DNA of 64,000 bases, from NCBI RefSeq assembly GCF_000005505.3, contig NC_016134.3, positions 26,239,584 through 26,303,583 on the forward strand. The letters are read 5' to 3'. A program made the position numbers and the translations under genes. The notes below the pieces were generated by a model, which saw nothing but the letters and a program-made list of their open reading frames with translations, was not told where the DNA came from and did no database searches. Each line of letters starts with the position of its first letter. The stretch's first letter is position 1. This DNA comes from Brachypodium distachyon (Eukaryota > Streptophyta > Magnoliopsida > Poales > Poaceae). This document shows, in pieces, positions 23,238-33,784 of the stretch.

Positions 23238-25043
23238 CTAGAAGCTGGGCTCGTCGGCGTCATCGTCGTCGTTGTAGACATCCTCGCACTGCTCAGCGCG
23301 AGGCTTGTCGCGTCCCCGGCGAGGCCGGTCCTTGCCGCCGCGGACCTGACCGCGACCCCCCGCGGGCTCTCCTTTGTCGCCGCGGACTGCGCCCCGGCCT
23401 GCTATGCCGCGGGGTTTTTTCGGGCAGTCCCGGGAGAGGTGCCCGATGTCCCCACAGTTGAAGCAAGCCCCGGCAGTGCGGCGCTCCTCGGGGCACTGCT
23501 CGGGATTCTCCTTGATGGTCTGGAGAGTGCGGCTATCCTGTGCGTCGTGGGTGGTGTTGGTGTGGATGGGGCAGCGCGCGGCCGTTGCTGGCTTGCTACC
23601 CGATGCTCCCGCCGACGCCGCCTTCTTGGCGGGCCTCTGGGAGCCCCCGGCTCCACGGCAAGCACTTGTTTCCTGCCGGGTTTTCGGGAGCTCTTCTTCC
23701 CGAAGCCCTCTGGTGGGTTCGCCGCTGCTTTGGCGGCATGCTCGGGCACCAAGCGCCCTTCCTCGGCCATCACGCACTTGTGCGCGAGAGTGTAGAGATC
23801 CCTTGTGGTCCGGATCCGGTGCGTGTTGAGCTTCTCATGCATCTTCGGGTCCCGGACGTTGATGGCGTACGTGTTGATGTGGGTGGCCGCTTCCGCCTCA
23901 GGGATGGAGTAGGAGAGGTTGGAGAACCTGTTGGTGAAGTCCCGCAACGTCTACCCCGGTTTTTGCACGACCGTGTGCAGTTCCGCCATTGTTCCCGGGC
24001 GCTTTTAGCCGCCCTAGAACGCGTTCACGAACTGCTCTCGCAGGTCAGCCCAGGAGGCTATGGACCCCAGCGGGAAGGTTGAGCAACCAAGTCTTCGCTG
24101 ATCCTTTGAGGACCATCGGGAACTAGTTGGCCCTGACCGTGTCGTCAGCGCCAATGGCGTGCATGCCCAACGTGTAGGTCAGGAGAAAGTCCTTGGGATT
24201 CATGGTCTCGTCGTATGTCCTGAGCGTCGGCGCTCGGAACTTGCGGGGCCACGTCACGCGGTGCAGCTCGCGAGTGAACGCGGCGCAACCGTCCTTGGCG
24301 CCCATGGGAGCATCTTCCTGATCCTCTCGGAGATGGCGTTCTGCTTCACGCCGATGCCGGCGCTCCGAGCGTTGGCGGAGGTCTTCCTGCGGGCGGGCGT
24401 TCAGGTCGCCTCGCGCGTCACCCCGTGTAACGGTCGGTGACGAATCCGAGGACCCCACGGGATCCTCGCCTCCTTGCCCTCCCGCCCGGGGAGGGTGTTC
24501 TCCGTTTCCTGAGATGCGGGGTGCGTCTCCGCGTCCCGGGCGCCCTCGCCTTGCCGCGCTCCATGCTTCGTGCGCCGGCGTGCCTTGCGGTGGCTCGTTA
24601 GCACACCATGACACGCGCGGCTATGATGGCTTCCGCCGGGGTTTGGGCGGGAGGCTGCCGATTCTCTGACCGGCTGCCCTCCGCCCTGTTACCCGGTGCC
24701 CTCGAGTGAGTGGGGCGAGACTCCATCGGCGTTGCACGCGACGCGTTGTGCTCATGGCGCAGTTGCCGCTGCGCGTCTTCGGCCCGCGAGTGGACTCGCG
24801 GGCCGGCGCGTGCAGCATTGTGGCCGCTCGTGCGGCTGGCTTCGCCGCTGGGAGCCGCAGGCCCCCTCAGCCGGTTGTCCACCGACGGCGAGGAGGTGGC
24901 AGCGGCGACTGTTGCTGCTGCCGTGGAGGGGACCCCTGGTCCCCTTGTGCTTGTGACGCGCGCGCAACGTCATGGGACCGAGTGCGCATGGCGAGAGTGT
25001 CGCGCAAGTCGACCCGGGGCTCGTCTCCCTTCTTGGGTGGCAT
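23238..25043 (-). pseudogene. Gag of element A
   Basis: Likely start ATG at 25043 (MPPKKGDEPRVDLRDTLAMR). The order is: low-complexity Arg/Pro/Ala N-terminus, Retrotrans_gag domain (KFRAPTLRTYDETMNPKDFL ... MRDFTNRFSNLSYSIPEAE), a CCHC zinc knuckle CFNCGDIGHLSRDC near 23420-23460, and an Arg/Asp-rich tail ending ADEPSF. Several frameshifts (near 24620, 24120, 23950 and 23770) break it. Gag forms the virus-like particle and binds RNA. Confidence 0.85.
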
Positions 25044-25132
25044 GGCGAGCTAGTCGTTGAAGATGTCATAGGTGAAGAAACCGGTGTTGACGACGATGAC
25101 GCCGGCGGTCGACTGAAGCTTTCTGCACGCCG

Positions 25133-25151
25133 CCCTACCTGGCGCGCCAGA
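25133..25151 (-). other. Primer-binding site of element A
   Basis: Directly next to the 5' LTR, minus strand reads TCTGGCGCGCCAGGTAGGG. The same sequence, one base changed, stands next to the right LTR of element B (51088-51106). The position and TGGCGC-type start fit a tRNA primer site; the tRNA species is not assigned. Confidence 0.7.
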
Positions 25152-26001
25152 TGTCGGAGCACGGTCTTCGACATCGGGGCTGCCGAGCAACCCCTTTTTG
25201 GTTCGGTGGAGGGCGAGGTGATCGCTCCGGCGATCGCCGGCGTGGCGATAGACACGAAGTGTAGACACAAGAGTTTACCCAGGTTCGGGCCACCCGGAGG
25301 TGTAATACCCTACGTCCTGCTTTGAGTTGTATTCACAAGTTTGAGTGCGTACAGGTCACCCGGGGAGTTCTCGGGCTGACTACTTAGGAGAGTGTTGTGC
25401 TATGTTCTAATCACTTGGATTGGAACCGAGCTAAACCCTTTGACCGGTGGCATTGGTCCTCCTTTTATAGATAAGGGATACCACAGATGCCTATGCATGC
25501 AGGGTGACACATTTCCTAGACACGTGTCACGGCCGCATGGAATACATTTTTACTCATCCATGCTGGATGCCATGCAGCGCCCAGTCCACTGTACACGGTA
25601 GAAAAGAAATGGTTCGTAGGGTAGCCGCCCTAGCCTTGCTCAGCAAGACTAGGCCTGACGATAAGACTCCTGTCGGTGCATTAAATGCACTGCGCCCGCC
25701 GTCTTGTCCTGTCTTCACTGTTCTACGGGTCCCGCCTGCATGCCCGAGCGCGGGTTGCTGGGGTGCACCCTCCCGGCTAGCACACCTGCTAGTTGCCGGG
25801 AGGCGTTCCTTCGGCTTTCCGGGACTAGGGTTCCCGGGAGCTCCTTGTACTCGGCCCTCGGCTTTAACTTCGCCAAAGGCCATCTCCTGGAGGCAGGCTT
25901 CCCAGATTCACCGCTTCCCGGGTAGCCTTCCTGACGGGGCTTCGTCACTGGCGACCCACGCGTCCCGTATCAGTGGGACCCCGCGGGCCACTGGTACGAC
26001 A
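25152..26001 (-). repeat. 5' LTR of element A
   Basis: 850 bp, a direct copy of 12949-13798 with scattered, mostly transition differences. The minus-strand TATA box is CTATAAAAG at 25462-25470, so gag-pol transcription would run leftwards from here. Confidence 0.92.
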
Positions 26002-29000
26002 CTTCTATATCTGCGGATTAGATTTATGTCGTGGGCTGCTTGTAGTATTCCTAGCACGTGACAAATTGTATTGCTATACAATTGTTTCTGAAGTTTGTAT
26101 ACACATGCCTAGATAGCTAGTTTTCAGATTTATAAAAAGTAGCATCCTTGCTTGTGTTTTTGTTTATGCAGAGCCATGATAGTTTTTTGGTTATTTATAT
26201 AGATTTTGTATGCTTTCAAGTCCTTTTGATAATTCTCTGAGTATTTATGGATTGTTAGTTTGTTTTCAACATTGTTGTTTCCATATGAATACCATGTTTA
26301 GTGTATAGAAGTGCTTGTTAATGTATATACTATTGTTTATCTTATGGTACCATTCCAACAGTATACTTAGGTTGTTCCGGTGCTCTGCATATTGTTCATA
26401 TGCCACGCTTTCATGTTTGCATATATTCCTTGCTTGTATTACATAGAGTATATATGCTTGTACAATTCCAATGCCATGTTGTTGGTTGTATTTATAGATA
26501 GAAAGAATATGCACACGCTTTTTTATTGCTTGTGTAATATAGAGTACTTAGTACATGTATACTTTGTTGTAGTTTCACTTGGCTTAATTACTATGGTATG
26601 CTTATCCATGGTTAGCCTCTTCCTTTCTAGTGATACATGTTAGTTGTTAATTGTTCCTGCATATATGGGATCTTATTTCCTTGTCCAATAGTTTGCTGCC
26701 ATGATGCTTAGTGCTTTATGGTGCATATGTCCATATTATCATATGATAGCCTATTGTCACTGAAGGAGCATATATATTCTAGAGTGCTTTATCCCTATTA
26801 ATTATTCTCACATGATAGCATTGTTTGTTGTGGCTTCCATCGTGTAGATGATTGCTTGCAGATACCTCCATTTATAAAGTTGAATATAATTAAGATGCAT
26901 GTCTTACTTGTAATTATGCTCATACTACTCGCATAGATTATGTGCTTTTACTTGTATAGAATCATGTGTGGCATGCTTTACTCATAATTTATCTGTTGTG
27001 ATTGTTTAATCGATTACCTCTGAAATCATGCTTAATTTGTATTCAACCTTGACTTGAATTAGAACTAGTTCTGTATATGTATCTTTATCATGTGTAGAGA
27101 GCAATATTTATTAGCTTGTTTGTTCTCTCACTTATGTTGTTGCTGCTGCATGCTAGCTAGTATATTTTACACATTGCTTGTTTCACTAGTATGATAGGAG
27201 TTTGATTGCTGCTTGCAGGTTAGCATGATAGTGTGTGTTGCTTTGTCATGGACTGCATAGCTTTGTAATTTAGTATTTATTATGATACTAGTTAAAGGGT
27301 ATGACCAATCAGATATTTCCTTCCTTTCGGATATACATTCATCTTTGTTAGAATCTATCTCAAGATCATATCCCAGCCAAGTTGTTCCTCTCATTTCCAA
27401 ACCTATTCTTGGCCTCGTTTAATTTCTATTCTCTCTCTCATTTGTATTTTATTTGGCATTGTTGCTTTTGTATTTATTTTGTTTGTTCTTGTTATCATTA
27501 CGACGAATAGAGAGTGACGAGGCGGAACAACGACAAAAAGGTTGAAGAAGAAGATTCATCAACGGAGGCATGCCCCCCCCCCCTCTCTCTCTTTGAACAT
27601 ATTTCACCTATGTTTTCAAATGGGCATTAGATAGTTATTTTTTTGTTTTATAAACATGCATGCTATTTTGTTCCTATAGCTAGTGTGTCGATTGACACTA
27701 CTACCATGATGCCATAATCTGCTTGTCGCCTTTCTCCTAATACCTGGAATAGTTTTATTTAGAATTCTTGCACAAAGTAGAATTGCTTAGCCTTGCTTAA
27801 TAAATTAGTTCACATTCTTTGGAGTATGTCATCTCAAGTATGAGTTATTCTTTTAAAACTGAATTATTGTGAGCATGTTGGATGCTGAGTGTGGTCGGGC
27901 TTGTGTGACAAGTGCCGATGGTGTGTTTTAAAACTATTCTGGTTAACTTACCTAGGGTATGGCGGTATCGGATTGTTGGTGGAGTGGGTTGGAGTCCATC
28001 GAGTTTGTGGTTTGCCGTTGTACCCTATAAGGGAAAATGTCTAATTTCCGCTAACTTCACATAACCAGTGCAACCACATGCCTAAATAGGTAAGGCGTAC
28101 CAACTAGGTCAACGTGAATTGGTGGCGTCTCGGCCAAGTGGTGGATTGGGTCTTGTGGAGACTTGACGGACTTGCTATCTCTGGCAGCTGCGGCCATTGT
28201 TTGGCGCAAGAGGGGCCTTTAGCAGGTGGACGTACACACCTCCGATTGGGAAACCTTAGCGGGCTGAGACAATACCAAGGATCGTTGATTGAAAGGTCAC
28301 GTAATCGACGCCATTGCTACTCCGACGGGAGGACAGCAGCGGGGTAACACGTCGGTTTCATGTGGGTCCAGTGTACAAACTCTGCAGAGTCAAAACTATT
28401 CGAATAGCCGTGTCCGTGGTCATGGGCGAGTGAAGTGGCACTTTGGGTCATCTACCTGTCATCTCTCTATTTCTTGGTGTTGGTGTGTGAGTGTGTTGGA
28501 TCGACGAGGTCGATTGTGTCGCCGGGTCATGAGGATCCCGCCGCTTTTATCCGGTGTCGTTGTTGAACGTCATTGGAATGATACCATATAAAACTTGTTT
28601 TGGTGTAAAATCGCTTTCATAAAAAATATCATTGTATTTCAAATAAAATTGCTTTTATGCAGATGAACCATATAGCTTTCCTTTGAAGCCATACATGTAG
28701 TTATTCATGTATCCTGAGGGGGCACGCTGAGTACGTAATGTACTCATGGCAATTGCATTTTGTTGATACACAGAGTTCTATGAAGATGAGGATGTCGAGT
28801 ACATCTATTAGGAGGATTCCGATGTGAGGTCACGTGGACTACCTCGACTGCCTGTGGCTGAGACGGAGTCTCTACGCATTTTATTTCCGCTGATTTCTGA
28901 TTGTATTAGTGTCGTGAGACATTGCACTTTGTAAGTCTTTTGGCATATTCATAATTAAGTTTATTTTATCGTAAGTTTGTTGTGCAATGGTACTCATTTT

Positions 29001-29240
29001 GTATGTGTTCATCAGCTTGATCCTGGACTGATGAAGTTAAACACATGGAGGGTCTGGATGTTAATTCCGGTTCTCACACCCGTGTTTTGCTGGCACTGTA
29101 GATGGATCAGGTTCTCCAAAAGTAGGGGTTAATCCATGTTAATGTTGATGTATGTTGTCTATGTATTTGTGGTTTGTTGTCCGAAAACTACCTATTTGTA
29201 ATGATCAAGAGCAGGTTGTTACTCTTTATCTGAACCTGGG
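26002..29240. repeat. AT-rich LTR-like relic right of element A
   Basis: Continuation of the sequence left of element A. There is no coding frame. A poly-C/CT run lies at 27570-27595. Segment 28295-28440 matches 1541-1685. Segment 28700-29110 has features of grass gypsy LTR 3' parts (…ACGCTGAGTACGTAATGTACTC…, …TTTATTTCCGCTGATTTCTG…). It probably represents one or two old LTRs. Confidence 0.45.
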
Positions 29241-29290
29241 CGTGTACTGTTATCGGCACTTATCATTTCTTATGAATTTCTTTCGCAATT

Positions 29291-29824
29291 GAACTTCCTC
29301 CAAATTTATTTCTGACTGCACAAATGAAAAGCGTATGGAAAGTTATGCAAGATTACCAAATTTCAATATTTTTTGAGAATGTTGACTTTTGTTGACCAGG
29401 AAATTTATAGCGACATTTGGGTGTCCCAGGCCACCCAAATGGACAATTTTGGAGCAAGCTTAGAAAGTGAACTTGCTCCAAATTGATTTCAGACTGCACA
29501 AATGGAATCCGAATGGAAATTTATGCAAGATGACCAAATTTCAAATTGTTTTGTGAAGGTTGACTTTTGTTGAGCAGGAAAAAAATAGCCACATTTGGCT
29601 ATCCTAGCACACCAAAATGGCTGCATTTGGAAGAACCCCCAAATTCGACCTTCTCCAAATTAATTTCCGATTGCACCAATACAAAGTACATCAAAAGTTA
29701 AGAACAATGGTGAAATTTCAAACCCATTTGAGAAAGTTGACTTTGCGTTGACCAGGATTTAAATTCACTCAAATCCATTCAAATCTTCAAAAGTATTGAG
29801 TTTTTTTGAACTTTTCTTGGAGGA
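29291..29824. repeat. Tandem repeat, period 178 bp, three degenerate units
   Basis: Unit starts at 29291 (GAACTTCCTCCAAAT), 29469 (GAACTTGCTCCAAAT) and 29647 (GACCTTCTCCAAATT), exactly 178 bp apart. Each is followed by ATTTCNGAnTGCACnAATnnAA, GTTATGCAAGAT or equivalent, and TTGACTTT...TTGACCAGG. Sequence identity is moderate. The period is close to a plant satellite or nucleosome repeat length. Confidence 0.65.
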
Positions 29825-31310
29825 GTCAAGCACTAACCATGTTTGCATACTTCCAATAGTTGTTCTACAACTTCAAATCATGTATGTCATATCAGTTTGG
29901 CCCCAACACATCCAATTTAACTGAATTTGAAAAAATAAATGAAAACACGTCCAAATTGAAAATGCTTTTGCATACATGCAATACATACCAAATATGCTTA
30001 GTGTGCCAAATTTTACAAGATTTGGATAAAGTTTTAAATCCAAATGTCAAAATGAGTTCATTTGTCCAACATCTCCTTGAGGTGTTTCTGATGTGGTGCA
30101 ATGTACATGAACTACATTGTGAAATTTTGATTTTTTTTCTGATATTTTTTATGTGATGAATGTATCACTAAAAATTGAAACTTGCAGAAAATCATAATTT
30201 TCTGAAAACTATGTCATACTATTAACATTATTATACTTTTGAGTTAAGTGTAAATCACAGTAATCAAGGTATAAAACATTTAATTTTCATTTCTGAAATG
30301 GTTTGCTAATTTTTGAATTTCAGATTCACTTAAATTTGCTTGTTTTTCACATTTTTGATATCAAACGTGTGTAATACTCATCCAAGAAGATTTAGGCGGC
30401 TTTGTGAGTGCATCGCAAGTGTTTCCACCAAATATGAGATTTTCTGGACTTGAGATACTATATTTTCGTACATTGTTTGAATTTCTGGATTTATTTATGA
30501 AAAATAGATAAACCCATGGAACTCAACAAAAATGATGAGACAACCAATGAAGAAAAGTTGTGTCTGGACCATACAAGTCGAGCAAAATTGGATTCCATCC
30601 GGTTCAGTCCAATTTCAAACCTATTTGTGCATGAAAACAAGGATTTCAACACACCAAGTTGCTGCATTTGGAAGAACCCCCAAAATTCGATCTTCTCCTA
30701 ATTAATTTCTGATTGCACCAATAGAAAGTACATCAAAAGTTAAGAACACTGGTGAAATTTCAAGCCCATTTGAGAAAGTTGACTTCGCGTTGACCAGGGT
30801 TTAAATCCACTCAAATCCATTCAAATCTGCAAAAGTAAAGAGTTTTTTCGAATTTTTCTTGGAGGAGTCAAGTAGTAACAATGTTTGCCTACTTCCAATA
30901 TCTGTTCCACAACTTCAAATAATGTATGTCATATCACTTTGGCCCCAACACATCAAATTTAACTGAATTTGAAATTCAAAAAAATAAGAAAACAGGTCCA
31001 AATTGAAAATGCTTTTGCATACATGCAATGGATACCAAATGTGCTTAGTGTGCCAAATTTTACAAGATTTGGACAAAGTTTTAAATCCAAATGTCAAAAT
31101 GAGTTCATTTCTCCAACATCTCCCTGAGGTGTTTAAGAAATTTAGATAATGCTCTGATTTTTTTTATGTGATGAATGTATCACTAAAAATTGACACTTGC
31201 AGAAAATAATAATTTTCTGACAACTATGTCATCTTATTAACATTATTATACTTTTGAGTTAAGTGTAAATCACAGTAATCAAGGTATAAAACATTTAATT
31301 TTCATTGAAA
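29600..31310. repeat. Segmental duplication, two copies about 1,042 bp apart
   Basis: 29600-30280 and 30642-31300 share the same order of blocks: GCATTTGGAAGAACCCCCAA, AGTACATCAAAAGTTAAGAAC, TTGACCAGG, TTTGGCCCCAACACATC, TACATGCAATNNATACCAAAT, GTATCACTAAAAATTGA, and TCACAGTAATCAAGGTATAA. Short indels separate them (for example 90 bp missing near 31140 in the second copy). No ORF of note; function unknown. Confidence 0.75.
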
Positions 31311-31589
31311 CCTATGTGTTTACGTTCTGCTAGGTTACAATGGATCCAATGGACCTTTCTTACATTAACTTCTTGTGCTAAATGTATTGAGAAAATCTAT
31401 TTTTCATTTAATGCCGAAATGTGCTGAAAATCCAAAATATGTACGAAATATAGTAAAATTGCTCCAGAAATTCTGAAATTCTTTGAGAAGAACAAGTAAC
31501 ATGTAAGGTTACGAAACAAAAATTCTTATATGTTCTAAACATTTATTTACTAATGTTTTGGACCCAACACGTGAAAATTGGATGAAACT

Positions 31590-31627
31590 CTATCAGTGAC
31601 GGGTGAAGGAAAGTCCGCCACTGATAG
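31590..31627. repeat. Short inverted repeat (hairpin) of DNA-transposon type
   Basis: CTATCAGTGACGG (31590-31602) faces CCGCCACTGATAG (31615-31627); the arms pair at 12 of 13 positions around a 12-nt loop. The tail GATAGTTATGG recurs at 31810-31820. Such TCAGTGACGG hairpins are common in grass DNA-transposon ends. No full element was delimited. Confidence 0.5.
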
Positions 31628-31827
31628 TTATGGCCACAAATACCTGAAAATTATATGTTGCCTTCCTTCCCATCAATCAACAACCGAATAGCCCCTCACA
31701 TGAAGTCTAGAAGAAAGAGGCTGGCAAGAAACGAATTTACAAATATATACTGCTGAAATTCTGATTTTAAAATGTTCATATCACTGTCGGCCCTGCGGCG
31801 CCTGACACCGATAGTTATGGAAGGTCT

Positions 31828-32666
31828 TGTCGGAGCACGGCCTCCGGCACCGGGGATGCCGGGCACCCCATTTTTGGTTCGGTGGAGGGCGAGGTGATCG
31901 CTCCGGCGATCGCCGGCGTGGCGATAGACACGAAGTGCAGACACAAGAGTTTACCCAGGTGCGGGCCACCCAAAGGTGTAATACCCTACGTCCTGCTTTG
32001 AGTTGTATTCACAAGTTTGAGTGCGTACAGATCACCCGAGAGGTTCCCGGGTTGGCTATTTAGGTGAACGCTCTGCTATGTTCTAATAACTGGGGTTGGA
32101 AGCCTTTGACCGGTGGCATTGGTCCTCCTTTTATAGACAAGGGGATACCGCAGGTGCCTAAGCATGCAGTGTGACATGTTTCCCAGACGCGTATCACGGC
32201 CAGACGAGATAAACTTTGGTTGATCCGCGCTGGACGCCATGCAGCGCCCTGTCTACTGTACACGGTAGAAAAAATGGTTCGCACGGTAGTCGCCCTAGCC
32301 TTGCTCAGCAAGACCAGGCATGCCGATAAGACTCCTGTCGGTGCATTAAATGCACTGCACCGCTGTCTTGTCCTGTCTTCACTGTTCTGCGAGCCCCGCC
32401 TGCATGCCCGAGCGCGGGTTGCTGGGGTGCCCCTCCCCGGCTAGCACACCCGGCTGGTTGCCGGGAGGCATTCCTTCAGCTTCCCGGCACCGAGGTTCCC
32501 GGGGGCTTCTTGTACTCAGCCCTTAGATTCTCCCCCACCAAGGGCCCTTTCCTCGAGGCAGGCTCCCCGGACTCATCGCTTCCCGGGAGGCCTTCCTGAC
32601 GGGGCTTCGTCACTGGCGACCCACGCGTCCCGTATCAGTGGGACCCCGCGGGCCACTGGTACGACA
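31828..32666 (-). repeat. Left LTR of element B
   Basis: 839 bp, TGTCGGAGCACGG...GGTACGACA on plus. It shares with the right LTR a subtype stretch (CAGCCCTTAGATTCTCCCCC) that differs from the equivalent part of the A LTRs (CAGCCCTCGGCTTTAACTTA). TATA box on minus near 32129-32137. Confidence 0.88.
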
Positions 32667-33784
32667 GTAGCCCCCGGGCGTGGGCCAGCAGCCCTGAAGC
32701 TCCCCGCAAGTGTTGTCCTCGGTCGGTTGCCGGGCTACTCCCTATCTGACGCGTGGGTCCCAAGGGGAGCCTCCCTCGCACCCGGCCTTGTGGGCCGCAT
32801 TTACTGCTCTACTCCTCCGAGCGGAACGGTCGGGCGCACCATTCCGAATTAAGGCCACGTCGCGCACCCCCTCATAATCTCCGATTCTTTAGGTCTCTTT
32901 ATTGCCGATCGTGGGGGTGTCCGTTGCAGTCCGCCAGCCCCGATAAATACCCAAGGCCGGCGGCGGGCACTCCCCACTGTCTCTAGCTCTTGCCTCCTCC
33001 CAAGCTCCCCGTGCCCCAACTCCAAACAAATCACCTCTCCACCTCCGCCGATGTCTTCCAAGGGCCAGAACCGTCCCAAGGGGAGCACCAGCAAAGGGGA
33101 AAAGTGCGAAAAGACCGGCAAGAAGGAGCTGTCGGACTAAGCTCGAAAGGATGAGGAAATGCGGGCTAAGTTCGCTTTCTTCTCCCCCGGGTACAACGGC
33201 GAGGGAGTCGACAAGCTAGTCTTGGTGCTCGCCACCAAGCACAATGAGCACGTGGGTCCCAAAGGGAAAAACCCCTAGCACCCGGCCTCGCGAGCCGCAT
33301 TTATAGTTCCACTTCTGCGAACGAAACGGTCGGGTGCATGATTTCGTGCCTTATCTCCTTTAATCACAAGAGAGTTAAGGCCACGTCACGCATCCCCCTC
33401 TTAATCTCCGATTCTTCAGGGCTCTTTATTGCCGATTGTGGGGGTGTCCGTTGCAGTCCGCCAGCCCCGGTAAATACCCAAGGCCGGCGCCGGGGCACTC
33501 CCCATTGTCTCTCGCTCCTGCCATCACCTCCTCCCAAGCTCCCCACTTCCGAACTCCAACCGAACCACCTCTCCACCTCCGCCGATGTCTTCCAAGGGCT
33601 AGAACCGTCCCAAGGGGAGCACCAGCAAAGGGGATAAGGCCGGCAAGAAGGAGCTGTCGGACAGGGCCCTGAAGGAGGAGGAAATGCGGGCTATACTCGC
33701 CTTCTTCCCCCCCGGGTACAACGGCGACGGGGTCGACAAGATGGACTTGGCGCGGGCCACCAAGCACAATGAGCACGTGCCGAC
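32667..33784 (+). repeat. Duplicated 5' region of the antisense gene in element B
   Basis: Copy 1 (32667-33248) contains spacer, TATA-like TAAATACCC and the start codon at 33051, with a stop TAA at 33138. Copy 2 (33249-33784) restarts at the spacer and has its own ATG at 33585 with TAG at 33600. The junction is CACGTG (33249-33254), which occurs at both parental positions (compare 13883-13888 and 14405-14410 in element A). Copy 1 is divergent; copy 2 is almost identical to element A. Confidence 0.85.

Larger units (their letters stand above)
12949..26001 (-). mobile_element. Gypsy retrotransposon A (Tat lineage, RIRE2/Grande-like), 13.05 kb, with antisense gene
   Basis: Two 850-bp LTRs (TGTCG...CGACA as read on plus) bound an internal region. 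On the minus strand, from right to left, this has primer-binding site, gag with CCHC knuckle, aspartic protease, RT with YMDD, RNase H, and integrase with zinc finger and chromointegrase core. Integrase downstream of RT/RNase H identifies Ty3/gypsy. Between integrase and the 3' (left) LTR lies a long plus-strand gene, which is diagnostic of Tat-lineage elements. The flanking 5-mers ATTCT/CTTCT agree at 4 of 5 positions, so a slightly decayed TSD is likely. By eye the LTRs differ at roughly 5% of sites, mostly transitions. All ORFs are broken, so the copy is not autonomous. Confidence 0.9.

Noticed and set aside
23073..23795. Plus-strand frame over the gag/protease region
   Set aside because: Opposite strand of recognised gag and protease blocks; Leu/Val-rich nonsense reading.
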